From JOPF136 sp963773835 (GTDB taxonomy: Bacteria; Acidobacteriota; Terriglobia; Acidiferrales; UBA7541): a DNA stretch of 64,000 nt. The position numbers were made by a program, and so were the translations under genes. Where the stretch lies: assembly GCA_963773835.1 (NCBI GenBank), contig CAVZCQ010000003.1, positions 1-64,000 of the forward strand. The letters are read 5' to 3'. The notes below the pieces were generated by a model. It did not search any database. It was not told where the DNA came from and worked only from the letters and a program-made list of their open reading frames with translations. Of the stretch, positions 31,614 through 40,550 are shown one piece after another; position 1 is the first letter of the stretch; each line of letters opens with the position of its first letter.

Positions 31614-32099
31614 CTATTTCCCCGCGGCGCCGGCGGAAGGCTGCGCAGGCGGCTGGTAGGTCGGCTGGGCGATGGCCCGGATGTAGGCAATGAGGTCTGT
31701 GATTTCCTCGTCGGTGAGCGTGCGGCCGTAGGGCGGCATCATGGCGGATTTTCCCAGGGCGCTGCCTCCCAGCGCGATGGCATTTCTCAGCGTGGCGTCA
31801 GTTTCTTTGTTCAGCGTGGCGCCGTCGTTCATCAATGGCGGCGTGGGCGTGACGTTGGAGCGGTTGGAAGGCCCGGCCGGAGTCGCATCGGCATGGCACC
31901 AGACGCACTGCGTGTAGAAGATGCGTTTGCCCTGGGCCGCCTGGTAGCCGAGTGGAATCACGCGCTGCGGATCGTTCCAGTCCGCTTCCACATCATACGC
32001 CCGCTCAGCCGGGGATGGCGGAGCAGAGGGCTGCTTGCGGCATCCGCCCGCCGCGGCCAGCAGGCAGAGGAGAAAAGCGGCGGTGTACCGGCGCCTCAT
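31614..32099 (-). CDS. monohaem cytochrome c
   Basis: This 161-residue protein has an export signal ('YTAAFLLCLLAAAGGCRK', possibly a lipoprotein) and one class I cytochrome c domain with 'CVWCHA' as the haem site and a methionine ligand probably in 'GKSAMMPPYG'. The tail is Pro/Ala-rich. Its ATG overlaps the stop of the octahaem gene by 4 bp. It is likely the mobile or anchored acceptor that takes electrons from the octahaem protein. Confidence 0.88.
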   Translation of the reverse strand: MRRRYTAAFLLCLLAAAGGCRKQPSAPPSPAERAYDVEADWNDPQRVIPLGYQAAQGKRIFYTQCVWCHADATPAGPSNRSNVTPTPPLMNDGATLNKETDATLRNAIALGGSALGKSAMMPPYGRTLTDEEITDLIAYIRAIAQPTYQPPAQPSAGAAGK

Positions 32100-34213
32100 T
32101 CCCCGGCTCCGTGACTCCCCGCTCCTGCGGAGGACTTTGCGCTCTGGCGCAGCGACTGGAGATAGGCAGTCAGCGCGTGGATTTCCTCTTCCGTGAAGGC
32201 GCGACGCGGTTCAATGGCGCCGGGAACGAGCGTCTGGGGATTGCGCAGCCAGGCCTCGGTCCATGCCGGAGTCAGCCAGTTCCCCGCGTTGCTCAGGTTC
32301 GGCCCCACATAGCCTCCGGAGGAGCCGATCGTGTGGCAGGCCTGGCACTGATACTTCACTTCGTACAGCTCTTTGCCCAGCGCGGCCATTTGCGGCGTGA
32401 ATTTCTCGGCCTCCGCGGCTTCGAGGTCCACGGCGGGGTGCTGCATGGCCATGGTGAGGTAATCGGCCAGGATGTTCGCTTCCTGGGTGGTCATGTTGAA
32501 CTGCGGCATGCGAAACACGAGAGTGGGCCGGAGAGTTTGCGGGCTCTTCAGGAAATCCACCAGCCAGGCGCGGCGGGCGCGGCTGCCCTCGTAGGAGAGG
32601 TCCGGCGCGAGGTCGCCTCCGTAGCCGTTGAATTTATGGCAGACGTAACATTTATAGCGCTCGTAGACCTTGCCGAATGCGCCCGCGACGCGAAACGTGG
32701 ATTCCTGGCGCTGCACCGCCAGGCGGCGGAGCCCCGGCGAAGCGGGAGGGCCGGTCATGGCCAGCAGGGCGGTGGTGACCGCATCCAGGTCGTCCGCCGG
32801 GAGGTGATACTGCGGCATGCGCGCCGCGGGATTCACCGAAGAAGGATCCGTGATTTTTGCCTGGATGTAGGCCAGCAACGTCCGCGGGATTTTGGACTGG
32901 CTGAATTCGAGCTGAGAAACATTCTTCGCGCCCAGTGCGGAGAGGTCGGGGCCAAAATCCTTCTGCAGGGGCATACCGTCGATGTGGTGGCAGCTCGCGC
33001 AGCCCTTTTCGAGGAAGAGCTCCCGACCCTTTTGGACTTCCACCGGGGTCGCAGCGGGCAGCTCAGGCACTCCTTTCAGGAGGTCGGAGTCGGTCAACTG
33101 CTCGGTGATGTAGCGCGTGACGCGATAGAGGTCTTCATCCGACCACTCATAGCGGGGCATCTTGCTGTGCGGGAGATACGCCTGGGGATCGCGCAGCCAG
33201 GCCACCAGCCAGTCGCGATTCACCTTGCTGCCAATTTTCGTGAGCTCCGGCCCGATGTCGCCGCCGATCAGTTTGGTCTCGCCGGCGCGCGTCACGGCCA
33301 GGGAATGGCAGGTGGAACAAAACATCTGCCGGAAGCGGACTTCTCCCTGCGTTACCGTGTCGGGATTCTTCTCCAGCGCCGCCACGACGCGGGGATTGAT
33401 GTGATACGGCTCGACGGTCTCGCCTCGGAGCGAGCTCAAATAGGCGGAAAGGGCGCGCAATTCCTCTTCCTTCAGCTTGAACTGGGGCATGCGCGGCGCC
33501 GCTTCCGTCTCGTACCCGTCCACGGTCACGTTGCCGTTGGCATCCGTAATCGTGCGGGGCTCTTTGAGCCATTTGTAGATCCAGGCGCGGCTCGTCTTGC
33601 TGCCGATGCGCGTCAGGTCCGGACCCAGCATCACGGGGCGGTCGATACCTTCCAGTTGGTGGCAGCCGCTGCAATTGAATTCGGCCAGGAGCTGGCGGCC
33701 GCGATCGAGTTTGGGGGTCTCCGGCAGATCGCCCCGGTGGCAGGAGCCGCAGGAACCCTGGATGAAGTTCACTTCGAGGAGCGGCTGCTCCCAGGCCAGG
33801 GTGGTCTCGTGGGCTTCCGCCACTTCCGTAGCGGGCCCCTGCCCGCGGTGGCAGACGACACAACCCCATTGGGTGACCGAGTGCGGAACGGGAGGATGCG
33901 CGCGATAGGGCTGCGGCACGGAAGCTCCCGCCAGGCTGGGTTGCGTGATGCCCTGGTGGCAGGTGGTGCAGCGGTCCACCACGTTCATGTCCGGGAGCCA
34001 GATCTGGTCGATGCCGGGACGCACGTCCGCCAGCAGGCGCTTGGTATCCTGGCGCCATTCGGCGAAACGCGCGTAGCCTCGCTTGTAGTGTTTCCATTCG
34101 CGCTGAAGATCCTTCACCGGCGAAATCGCGAGCGCGGCCAGGAACACGACGCTGGTGACGGCGAGTACGTAACGCAGACGGCGCGGCACGTGCCCCATAT
34201 CCTCAGCCGGCAT
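32096..34213 (-). CDS. octahaem cytochrome c with N-terminal membrane anchor
   Basis: The 705-residue protein has eight CxxCH haem sites: CTTCH, CVVCH, CGSCH, CSGCH, CSTCH, CASCH, CYVCH and CQACH. The first three are close together and the last five are each within repeats of 'MPQ(F/Y)' and 'WL' motifs ('ARIPRTLLAYIQAKITDPSS' and similar) typical of tandem class I domains. An N-terminal segment ('YVLAVTSVVFLAALAISPV') anchors it in the inner membrane, facing the periplasm. It follows the cytochrome b genes with an 11-bp overlap and is probably the cytochrome c1-like subunit of the complex. Confidence 0.92.
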   Translation of the reverse strand: MPAEDMGHVPRRLRYVLAVTSVVFLAALAISPVKDLQREWKHYKRGYARFAEWRQDTKRLLADVRPGIDQIWLPDMNVVDRCTTCHQGITQPSLAGASVPQPYRAHPPVPHSVTQWGCVVCHRGQGPATEVAEAHETTLAWEQPLLEVNFIQGSCGSCHRGDLPETPKLDRGRQLLAEFNCSGCHQLEGIDRPVMLGPDLTRIGSKTSRAWIYKWLKEPRTITDANGNVTVDGYETEAAPRMPQFKLKEEELRALSAYLSSLRGETVEPYHINPRVVAALEKNPDTVTQGEVRFRQMFCSTCHSLAVTRAGETKLIGGDIGPELTKIGSKVNRDWLVAWLRDPQAYLPHSKMPRYEWSDEDLYRVTRYITEQLTDSDLLKGVPELPAATPVEVQKGRELFLEKGCASCHHIDGMPLQKDFGPDLSALGAKNVSQLEFSQSKIPRTLLAYIQAKITDPSSVNPAARMPQYHLPADDLDAVTTALLAMTGPPASPGLRRLAVQRQESTFRVAGAFGKVYERYKCYVCHKFNGYGGDLAPDLSYEGSRARRAWLVDFLKSPQTLRPTLVFRMPQFNMTTQEANILADYLTMAMQHPAVDLEAAEAEKFTPQMAALGKELYEVKYQCQACHTIGSSGGYVGPNLSNAGNWLTPAWTEAWLRNPQTLVPGAIEPRRAFTEEEIHALTAYLQSLRQSAKSSAGAGSHGAGE

Positions 34214-34985
34214 GTGTCCCCCACGGCCAGACCCACGACCAGCCGGGCCCGCGGAAGAAAGTCCCCACGAGCGTCAGCACCAGCGCGACGCAGATGAACC
34301 ACGTCATGAGCCACCAGGAAACGGGCCGCCCACGAAGATAGCCTTTCCATCCCGCAGCCTCCGCTGGAATGAAATACGAGAACAGGAGCAGGCCGCCGGC
34401 GGCGGCGCTGGGGAGGAGCAGGGTCCAGGCGACAGAATCCGCAAACAACTTCAGGGCGTGAGGGTCGCGGGCAGCGAGGCCCCGGAGGAGATCGGTCCAG
34501 GCCTCATACCCGATGAGCACCGGGAACAGGATTACCAGCACGGCCACAAAGATCTTCAGGCGACGTTCAGAGTCCCGCGCCCAGATCGGCTCGCCCTCGA
34601 TGTTGACGTTGAAGTACGGAATGATGACAAGAGCGATCACCACCAGCGTGGGGATTAAAATCCCGGCGACAAACGGCGGGAAATAGTGCAGCAGTTCCTG
34701 GAGGCCCAGAAAATACCACGGAGCCTTGGCCGGATTGGGAGTGACCAGGGGATTGGCCAACTGCTCGAGCGGCGCGTCCCACACCAGAGCCGCCAGCACG
34801 AGAGCGATCACCAGCACCTCGAAGGCGATGGCCTCGCGCACCAGCAGGTGCGGATAGGCCATCACCTGCGGGCCGGGCTCCCCGGTTACCTTCGCGGAGG
34901 TTTTCCGCGTTAGGAAAACGATACGTTGCGGGTTCTTGGCGGCGTCGGAGCCGAAACCCGCCTCGAATTTATCTTTTTCGCTCAC
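34203..34985 (-). CDS. cytochrome b C-terminal domain (subunit IV-like)
   Basis: This 260-residue membrane protein corresponds to the C-terminal part of cytochrome b, as in b6f subunit IV. 'PNPAKAPWYFLGLQELLHYF' takes the place of the PEWY quinol-site loop, with the glutamate replaced by Pro in 'APWY'. At least four membrane helices are visible, starting 'FEVLVIALVLAALVWDAPLE'. Its start overlaps the end of the cytochrome b N-terminal gene by 17 bp, and its end overlaps the octahaem gene. Confidence 0.88.
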   Translation of the reverse strand: MSEKDKFEAGFGSDAAKNPQRIVFLTRKTSAKVTGEPGPQVMAYPHLLVREAIAFEVLVIALVLAALVWDAPLEQLANPLVTPNPAKAPWYFLGLQELLHYFPPFVAGILIPTLVVIALVIIPYFNVNIEGEPIWARDSERRLKIFVAVLVILFPVLIGYEAWTDLLRGLAARDPHALKLFADSVAWTLLLPSAAAGGLLLFSYFIPAEAAGWKGYLRGRPVSWWLMTWFICVALVLTLVGTFFRGPGWSWVWPWGTHAG

Positions 34986-35715
34986 CGTCGTCCTTTGTGG
35001 TCAGCCCACCGTCCTTCTGCACGCGCCAGAAATGCACGCCCACCAGCAGAATCGCCACCAGAGGCAGCACAACGCAGTGGAGCACGTAAAAACGCAGCAG
35101 GGCGTTTTCCCCCACCACGTTGCCGCCCAGAACCAGGAACTTGATGCGGTTGCCGATAAACGGCATCGCGGAAATGATGTTGGTGCCCACGGTGATGGCC
35201 CAGAAGGCGAGCTGGTCCCAGGGCAACAGATAGCCCGTGTAGCTGAGAAACAGCGTGACCAGCAGCAGGATCACTCCCACCACCCAATTGAACTCGTGCG
35301 GCGGCTTGTACCCGCCGCGATAGAAGACGTGGAACATGTGAGCGAAGACGGCCAACACCATCAGGTGGGCCGCCAGCCGGTGCAGATTCCGCAGGAACAC
35401 CCCATTGGAGACGACAAACCGCAGGTCCTTCATGTCGCGATAGGCCTGCGGAACCGCGGGGTGGTAATAAAACATGAGCAGCACTCCGGTGATCACCAGC
35501 AGGAGAAACAGCAGAAAGGAAAACGAGCCGAGGTAATACGTGGCCCGCGCGCGAAGGGATTTTTCCCGCACCTTGACGGGAAGGAAGTGAAGAAAGAGGT
35601 TGCCGAACACGGCCAGGCTGCGGGTGCGGTTGGTGAGCGCAGGGCCGCGGCGGAAGATGGAGCGCCAGACCCGCGTCTGCCGCAGGCGTTCCAGGAACAT
35701 GTCCGCGCTGGCCAT
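34969..35715 (-). CDS. cytochrome b N-terminal domain (b6-type)
   Basis: The 248-residue protein is the dihaem part of cytochrome b. The haem histidines are in 'NLHRLAAHLMVLAVFAHMFH' (first pair spaced by 13) and 'VLHCVVLPLVAILLVGVHFW' (second pair spaced by 14). The 14-residue spacing is the b6 type rather than the mitochondrial type. 'YLLPWDQLAFWAITVGTNII' is the conserved quinol-site helix. It follows the Rieske gene by 8 bp and is split from the C-terminal domain, as in b6f complexes. Confidence 0.92.
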   Translation of the reverse strand: MASADMFLERLRQTRVWRSIFRRGPALTNRTRSLAVFGNLFLHFLPVKVREKSLRARATYYLGSFSFLLFLLLVITGVLLMFYYHPAVPQAYRDMKDLRFVVSNGVFLRNLHRLAAHLMVLAVFAHMFHVFYRGGYKPPHEFNWVVGVILLLVTLFLSYTGYLLPWDQLAFWAITVGTNIISAMPFIGNRIKFLVLGGNVVGENALLRFYVLHCVVLPLVAILLVGVHFWRVQKDGGLTTKDDGERKR

Positions 35716-35723
35716 CGCCTCTC

Positions 35724-36233
35724 CTAGACCCTCAATGCCTGATCGGCCTTCACGATTTCCAGTTTGTCCACCACGAGTTCACCGTCGGCGGTGAGCGTGA
35801 TGGAGAAATGGGGCAGCGGCGCAGGCGCCGGCCCTTCGATCTTCTTTCCGTCCCTCTTGAACTTGCTCCCGTGGCACGGGCAGGCGATCTGGTCGTCCTC
35901 CGGCTTCCACTGCGTGATGCAGCCCAGATGGGTGCACACGGCCGAAACCGCATAAAAGCCCGCATCGGTGTGCACGATATAGACCTGCTCGGCCTGCCGA
36001 AAGGTGACGGTACCGACCGGATAGAGATCCGGACTGCCAGCCCGGAAGCGTGTAGCGGGCTCGAAGAGCACGTTAGGAGAAAAGTACTGGTAGGTGACCG
36101 CGCCCGAACCCAGCCCGGCCACGGCCAGAGCAGCGAAGGTGACTTCGTTCAGGAAGTCGCGGCGCGCGAGGCCCTCTTTCTCACTTGCTTCGGGCGATTG
36201 GCCGCCGGCTCCGGGTTTTTCGGTTTCGCTCAT
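35724..36233 (-). CDS. Rieske [2Fe-2S] protein
   Basis: This 169-residue protein has an N-terminal membrane anchor preceded by 'LARRDFLNEVTFAALAVAGL', a possible twin-arginine-type signal, and the Rieske site 'CTHLGC' with 'CPCHGSKF'. It accepts electrons from quinol at the cytochrome b subunit. I chose ATG 36233 because it overlaps the stop of the flavoprotein gene in ATGA form; a much longer upstream frame is only the shadow of that gene. Confidence 0.93.
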   Translation of the reverse strand: MSETEKPGAGGQSPEASEKEGLARRDFLNEVTFAALAVAGLGSGAVTYQYFSPNVLFEPATRFRAGSPDLYPVGTVTFRQAEQVYIVHTDAGFYAVSAVCTHLGCITQWKPEDDQIACPCHGSKFKRDGKKIEGPAPAPLPHFSITLTADGELVVDKLEIVKADQALRV

Positions 36234-38173
36234 CGGTGCATCAGCCTCTCCACAGGAATCAAAGTCGGATCGGTGGGGTACACCTCGAAGGCTTCCATGG
36301 TGATGGTGTGCGCCGGACAGCGTTCCGCGCACAGGCCGCAGCGGATGCAGATGGTTTCGTCCTTCACCATCACGGAACCTTCGGCGGCGGGCAGGTCGTC
36401 TGCCGCGAGGTGCAGTAGGTCGCGCTGGTGGATAACGCTCTCCGCGCGCAGGCGGCCCATCACATCGTCGGAAAAACCGAGATCGCGCAGCGGGACCAGG
36501 CGCAAACAATTCTCCGGGCACACGTCCACGCACCCGCCGCACAGGATGCACTCGGTGCCTTCCTGCTCGTTGCCGTCGAAAATCGTATTGATCCAGCATT
36601 GCAGGCAACGGGACGCCTCGCGCCGCGCCTGCTCCTCCGTGTAACCCGTTTCCACCTCGGCCACGCCCGTACGACGGTCTATGGGGATCACGGGAACCGC
36701 GAGCCGGGAGTATTCGTCGTAGCGCTCCGCCATCTGGTGGTGATCCAGCACGGTGATCTGGACGTATCGCGGGGCGGGCTGCCACTCGGCGCCGCTCAGG
36801 TAGCGATCGATCTGCTCCGCCGCTTTTTTGCCGTCGGCCACCGCGCTGATGATCAGGCGCGGCCCGAAGGCGATGTCGCCCGCGGCAAAAATGCCGGGGA
36901 CGGTGGTCATCAGGGTTTGCGGGTCGATTTTGATGGTGCCCTGCCGCGTGGTTTCCAGGCCCGGCTCGGGGGTCACGGCGGAAAGGTCGGAGGTCTGCCC
37001 GATCGCCAGGATGGCGGTGTCGCAGGGAATCAATTGCTCGGTCCCGGGTTCAAACACGGGGCTGAAGCGGCGCTGCGCATCGAATACGGAAACGCAATGA
37101 GTGGTTTCGAGGGCTTCGAGTTTTCCGTTTTTGCCCACGAAGCGCTGCGGGCCGCGTGAGGGATGGATTTCTAATCCCTCCTCGAGCCCTTCTTCGATTT
37201 CCTCGCCGAACGCGGGCATCTCCTCGCGGGACTCCAGGCAAACCAGGTGGACACGCCGCGCGCCCATGCGCAGTGCCGCGCGGGAGACGTCCATCAGCTC
37301 CTTCATGGCCACATCCATTTCGCTTTCCGGCAGGCTGTCGGGAAGCAGGACGCTGGCCAGAGCTTCGCGCGTGGTCCGCTGCTGCTCGCGAAGAGCGGAG
37401 CGAGCCACGTCAATGGCCACGTTGCCTCCGCCGATCACCACCACCTGCCTGCCGATGGAAAAACGGTAGCCCAGATTCACGTTCAGGAGAAAATCCACGC
37501 CCTTCACCACGCCGTCGAGTTCGTGGCCGGGGATGTTCAGGTCGCGGCTGCGATGCAGGCCGAAGGCCAGTAGAAAAGCCTTGAAGCCCTGCTGGCGCAA
37601 CTCCGCGATGGTGAAATCCTTTCCCAGACGCGAGTTCAGCCGCAGCTCCGGGCCCAGGTCCAGGATTTCGCGCACCTGCGCCTGAAGCACGTCTCGAGGC
37701 ATGCGGTATTCGGGGATCCCCAGGTGGAGCATGCCGCCAGGTACAGGGGCGGCGTCGAATACCGTCACCGGGTAGCCGAGAAGGGCCAGGTCGTGCGCGG
37801 CAGCAAGTCCCGCCGGCCCTGCGCCGATGATGGCTATTTTTTCTTCGTGAGTGATGCGCGGCTTTTCCGGATACATCTCCAGCGGGTTGCGCGACTCCGG
37901 GCCGTGGCGTTCGGTGAGGAATCGCTTTAGCGCGCGGATGGAGATGGGCGCATCGAGCTGGCCGCGGCGGCAGGCGGTCTCGCACGGGTGGCCGCAGACG
38001 CGGCCGCAGACGGAGGCAAACGGATTGGGGGCCCGGGCGTAACGGTAGGCGTCCTCGTAGCGGCCCTGGGCGATGAGCGCCACGTACCGGCCCGCCTGCG
38101 TGTGCACAGGACAGGCCGTCATGCACGGAAAATTAGACTCCAGCCACTCCAGGTCAACCAGCTTGGAACGCAC
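36230..38173 (-). CDS. GltD-like FAD/NAD(P)-binding Fe-S oxidoreductase
   Basis: The 647-residue protein begins with the cysteine pattern of glutamate synthase small subunits ('CMTACPVHTQAGRYV' and 'CGRVCGHPCETACRRG'), then an FAD site ('AIIGAGPAGLAAAHDLALLG') and an NAD(P) site ('VVVIGGGNVAIDVARSAL'). The C-terminus adds two [4Fe-4S] motifs ('CILCGGCVDVCPENC' and 'CIRCGLCAERCPAHT'). It therefore can pass electrons between a pyridine nucleotide, FAD and a chain of clusters. It is translationally coupled to the Rieske gene, so it is probably a cytoplasmic module of the cytochrome b complex. Comparable subunits occur with Rieske/cytochrome b complexes of anammox planctomycetes. Confidence 0.88.
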   Translation of the reverse strand: MRSKLVDLEWLESNFPCMTACPVHTQAGRYVALIAQGRYEDAYRYARAPNPFASVCGRVCGHPCETACRRGQLDAPISIRALKRFLTERHGPESRNPLEMYPEKPRITHEEKIAIIGAGPAGLAAAHDLALLGYPVTVFDAAPVPGGMLHLGIPEYRMPRDVLQAQVREILDLGPELRLNSRLGKDFTIAELRQQGFKAFLLAFGLHRSRDLNIPGHELDGVVKGVDFLLNVNLGYRFSIGRQVVVIGGGNVAIDVARSALREQQRTTREALASVLLPDSLPESEMDVAMKELMDVSRAALRMGARRVHLVCLESREEMPAFGEEIEEGLEEGLEIHPSRGPQRFVGKNGKLEALETTHCVSVFDAQRRFSPVFEPGTEQLIPCDTAILAIGQTSDLSAVTPEPGLETTRQGTIKIDPQTLMTTVPGIFAAGDIAFGPRLIISAVADGKKAAEQIDRYLSGAEWQPAPRYVQITVLDHHQMAERYDEYSRLAVPVIPIDRRTGVAEVETGYTEEQARREASRCLQCWINTIFDGNEQEGTECILCGGCVDVCPENCLRLVPLRDLGFSDDVMGRLRAESVIHQRDLLHLAADDLPAAEGSVMVKDETICIRCGLCAERCPAHTITMEAFEVYPTDPTLIPVERLMHR

Positions 38174-38205
38174 GGATGCCCCCTCGTCCCTGCTTCCAGT
38201 TCTCC

Positions 38206-38814
38206 CTACTTGCTAACCGTCAGAGTGACGCTGGTTGCCGCGCCGGATACGTCCACTGCCTGGGTAGCCGGCTTCCCTTCCTCGCTCCATGTCTTCAGCG
38301 TGTATTTGCCGGCCGGCACGTCCTTGATGACGAAATTTCCTTCCTTGTCCGTGACCGCGAAATAGGGAGTGGCCACGACCACGACGTAGCCGGACATCTC
38401 CGGGTGCACGTTGCAGAGCAGCGAAGCCACGCCGAGATCATTGAACTGGAATGGCTTGCTGTCGTTCTTCGGCCAGGTGCCCAGATTGTGGGCGAGCTTC
38501 TTGTTGCCGCTGATGGAGGGCCAATAGACGTTGTGCCCGACCGGATCGCTGTTGAGGAACTCGACGGTGGTGCCCTTCTGCACGACGAGGACGTGGGGAA
38601 GGAACTTCATCTGCTTCTGGTCCTCGACCACGTGCTTGGAGGGTGCGGGGAAGTCTTTCCCCGGAATGGCGTCCACGTAAACGGCGATGTTCTCCGCGGA
38701 GCGGAGTCCCTGTACGTTCACCTTTCCTTTGATCTCGCCTGCTTGCGCCGTTCCCGCCAACAGCAAGGCGTATACGGCCACTAGGATTGCAAATCGATAC
38801 GTCGTGTTCTTCAT
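38206..38814 (-). CDS. periplasmic cupredoxin with carboxypeptidase-regulatory-like domain
   Basis: This 202-residue exported protein has a signal peptide ('FAILVAVYALLLAGTAQA'). The mature part is a plastocyanin-like fold with type 1 copper ligands: His in 'DPVGHNVYWPS' and Cys, His and Met in 'LLCNVHPEMSGYV'. The last 60 residues ('FAVTDKEGNFVIKDVPAGKY') form a small beta-sandwich of the carboxypeptidase-regulatory type. I chose ATG 38814, where the signal peptide begins. It lies between the porin and flavoprotein genes and is a likely soluble electron carrier for the complex. Confidence 0.85.
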   Translation of the reverse strand: MKNTTYRFAILVAVYALLLAGTAQAGEIKGKVNVQGLRSAENIAVYVDAIPGKDFPAPSKHVVEDQKQMKFLPHVLVVQKGTTVEFLNSDPVGHNVYWPSISGNKKLAHNLGTWPKNDSKPFQFNDLGVASLLCNVHPEMSGYVVVVATPYFAVTDKEGNFVIKDVPAGKYTLKTWSEEGKPATQAVDVSGAATSVTLTVSK

Positions 38815-38881
38815 GTTTTTCCTCGTTTTTCCGGGGTGGGCGCGGCTCGCCGGGAGCGAAACGGTCCCTCCCCGCTGGCAC

Positions 38882-40372
38882 TCAAAAGGCAAAATCTACG
38901 CCGGTTAGGAATCCATTGCCACGGAAGAATTGAGCCGGCGCAGTTCCCGGCACCGGAGTCTCCCAGCGGTATTGATACTCGAAGGCCACTTTGATGTTGG
39001 CGCGGGCGAGAAACTGGATGCCCGGGCTGACGCGGTTTCGCGTGTCGTGGCGGGAGAATCCACCCTGGGAGTCGGTGGGCGAGTTGACGACGTCATAGCG
39101 CAGCAGGGGCATCAGCCAGGGATAAATCCAGTAGTTGGCCTGGACGAATCCTCCGGAAAAGGTGACCGGGGTAGTGGCCACAAACGCCGTGCCCGCCGCG
39201 TCCGGAATCAGGTTTACGTCATGGCCATACATCCCCAGCCCGTAGATCTCGAAGTTGTCGCGGAACTTGAACCGGACGTCTCCCCCGGCCCGGTAGAACG
39301 GCTCGCGGGCCGTCCCCAGCGCGGCCGCTGCCGGGAAAACCGACTGGTTGATGTTCAGGGCGTTGCGGCCGTAGTAGTAAAACCCGCCCAGACGGATGGA
39401 GGTGTGGTCATGCGGTCCCGTGGGTCCAGCAGCCCGGATTTCCTTGCGCACGGCGGGGTCGCGTTCCAGGTTCCAGAGCTGCGAGACGCGGATATAAATG
39501 TCCTTCGAGTTCCGCACCGCAGGGTTGTTGTTGTTCCCGTCCACAATGGCCAGCGACCAGGAGAAGTTTCCATCGTTCGGGTAACCCCCGATCTCGATCC
39601 CGCGCTGCGGGATGCCGAACACGAACGGATTGTTGGTGGTGCAGGCGGGCGTCGCGGGAGCGGCCAAAGCGCAGGCGTTGAGGTTCACCAGAGCCACGCT
39701 CGCCTGGCTGTAAATGTCGTATCCAGTGAGGTCGAGGGTGCGTGCCTGCGTGAACGGCAAGTCCAATTCGAACTGCCCCATGCGGAGGTTGATGGTGTCT
39801 TTCGGAAGGCCGATCCAGTGGCCCAGATCATTGACCTTCAGATAGCCGTCACCCAGAAAGGCAGAGCCATCCGCGCCCCCGGATGAAATGTCGTTATCAA
39901 TCCAGAAGGAGAGCGAGGGGCCAAAACTTCCCGCGGCGATGATGGTGAACGTGTTCGGAGCGAACAGATCTGTGCGCGGCACGTAGCCCTGCGTGCTGGC
40001 AAACGGGATCTTGCTGTTGTAGTTGGCGAAACCGGAATAACGGAAAGCGATCGGCAGGTTCCCGGGAATCTCTCCGGGATAGATGGCGTTCGGGAAAGCC
40101 TCTTTCTGGGCCTTGGCGCCCAGCAGCACGGGAGGTTCTTTGACAAAGATTTCGTCGTCCTTCGGGAACTTGAAGCCGTTCTTCTTGAAGGCCAGTCCGA
40201 AGTCATTTAACTCCGGGAAATTGTTGTGACACGTGCTGCAGGAGGTCTGATACTTCCGCGAGAAAGCGGGAATGGCTTCTGCGCGAGGCACCGACAGGTA
40301 GCAGAACCATCCCAGCCATGCCGCCACCACCCCGATAGTCAAAATCCCCAGCCCCTTCGGATTCGTGTTCAT
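38882..40372 (-). CDS. outer-membrane beta-barrel protein with one c-type haem site
   Basis: The 496-residue protein has a signal ('GLGILTIGVVAAWLGWFCYL') followed by 'IPAFSRKYQTSCSTCHNNFP', one CxxCH haem site near the mature N-terminus. The rest is strand-rich and ends in an aromatic residue ('GFLTGVDFAF'), as in porin-type barrels. Similar haem-barrel proteins are often found with respiratory cytochrome operons and may carry electrons through the outer membrane. It is the first gene of the nine-gene run. I chose ATG 40372 because it gives the signal peptide at the N-terminus. Confidence 0.75.
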   Translation of the reverse strand: MNTNPKGLGILTIGVVAAWLGWFCYLSVPRAEAIPAFSRKYQTSCSTCHNNFPELNDFGLAFKKNGFKFPKDDEIFVKEPPVLLGAKAQKEAFPNAIYPGEIPGNLPIAFRYSGFANYNSKIPFASTQGYVPRTDLFAPNTFTIIAAGSFGPSLSFWIDNDISSGGADGSAFLGDGYLKVNDLGHWIGLPKDTINLRMGQFELDLPFTQARTLDLTGYDIYSQASVALVNLNACALAAPATPACTTNNPFVFGIPQRGIEIGGYPNDGNFSWSLAIVDGNNNNPAVRNSKDIYIRVSQLWNLERDPAVRKEIRAAGPTGPHDHTSIRLGGFYYYGRNALNINQSVFPAAAALGTAREPFYRAGGDVRFKFRDNFEIYGLGMYGHDVNLIPDAAGTAFVATTPVTFSGGFVQANYWIYPWLMPLLRYDVVNSPTDSQGGFSRHDTRNRVSPGIQFLARANIKVAFEYQYRWETPVPGTAPAQFFRGNGFLTGVDFAF

Positions 40373-40485
40373 GAGCCGTCCCCCTATGACAACTTCCGAC
40401 GTCTCTGGCGTGTGCTCGCCGTCGTCCATTGGCCGACGTGGGTCACAATTTATGGCTTCCGGCCGGTAGGGACGCCGTGATGCGC

Positions 40486-40503
40486 GTCACACCGCCGTGT
40501 GAC
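40486..40503. promoter_or_regulatory. GTCACAC/GTGTGAC inverted repeat
   Basis: Perfect 7-bp arms with a 4-nt spacer lie 114-131 bp upstream of the porin start and 167 bp before the divergent gene at 40670. The half-site order (TCACA then TGTGA) is the reverse of a CRP or FNR-type site, so it is not a standard match. A second half-site, GTCACA, occurs at 40442-40447. A dimeric regulator is a reasonable guess. Confidence 0.4.
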
Positions 40504-40526
40504 AGAATCCGCCGGGGTCGGCCGGT

Positions 40527-40550
40527 CTGGTCCTGAACCTTCGGGACCAG
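40527..40550. terminator. stem-loop in the porin upstream gap
   Basis: CTGGTCC pairs with GGACCAG (40527-40533 and 40544-40550) around a 10-nt loop in which TGAACCTTCG can extend the stem slightly. No run of T follows, so it is not a clear intrinsic terminator; it could be a leader hairpin. Confidence 0.25.

Noticed and set aside
31952..34297. A 781-codon open frame on the plus strand opposite the octahaem cytochrome gene.
   Set aside because: It is the antisense of a gene with eight haem motifs; its composition is rich in Arg, Gly and His, as expected of a high-GC shadow frame.
35724..36785. A 353-codon minus-strand frame extending the Rieske protein upstream.
   Set aside because: Its N-terminal half is the out-of-frame shadow of the flavoprotein gene; the ATGA overlap fixes the Rieske start at 36233.
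40486..40503. CRP or FNR binding site.
   Set aside because: The half-sites are in the reverse order and the spacing does not fit either consensus.
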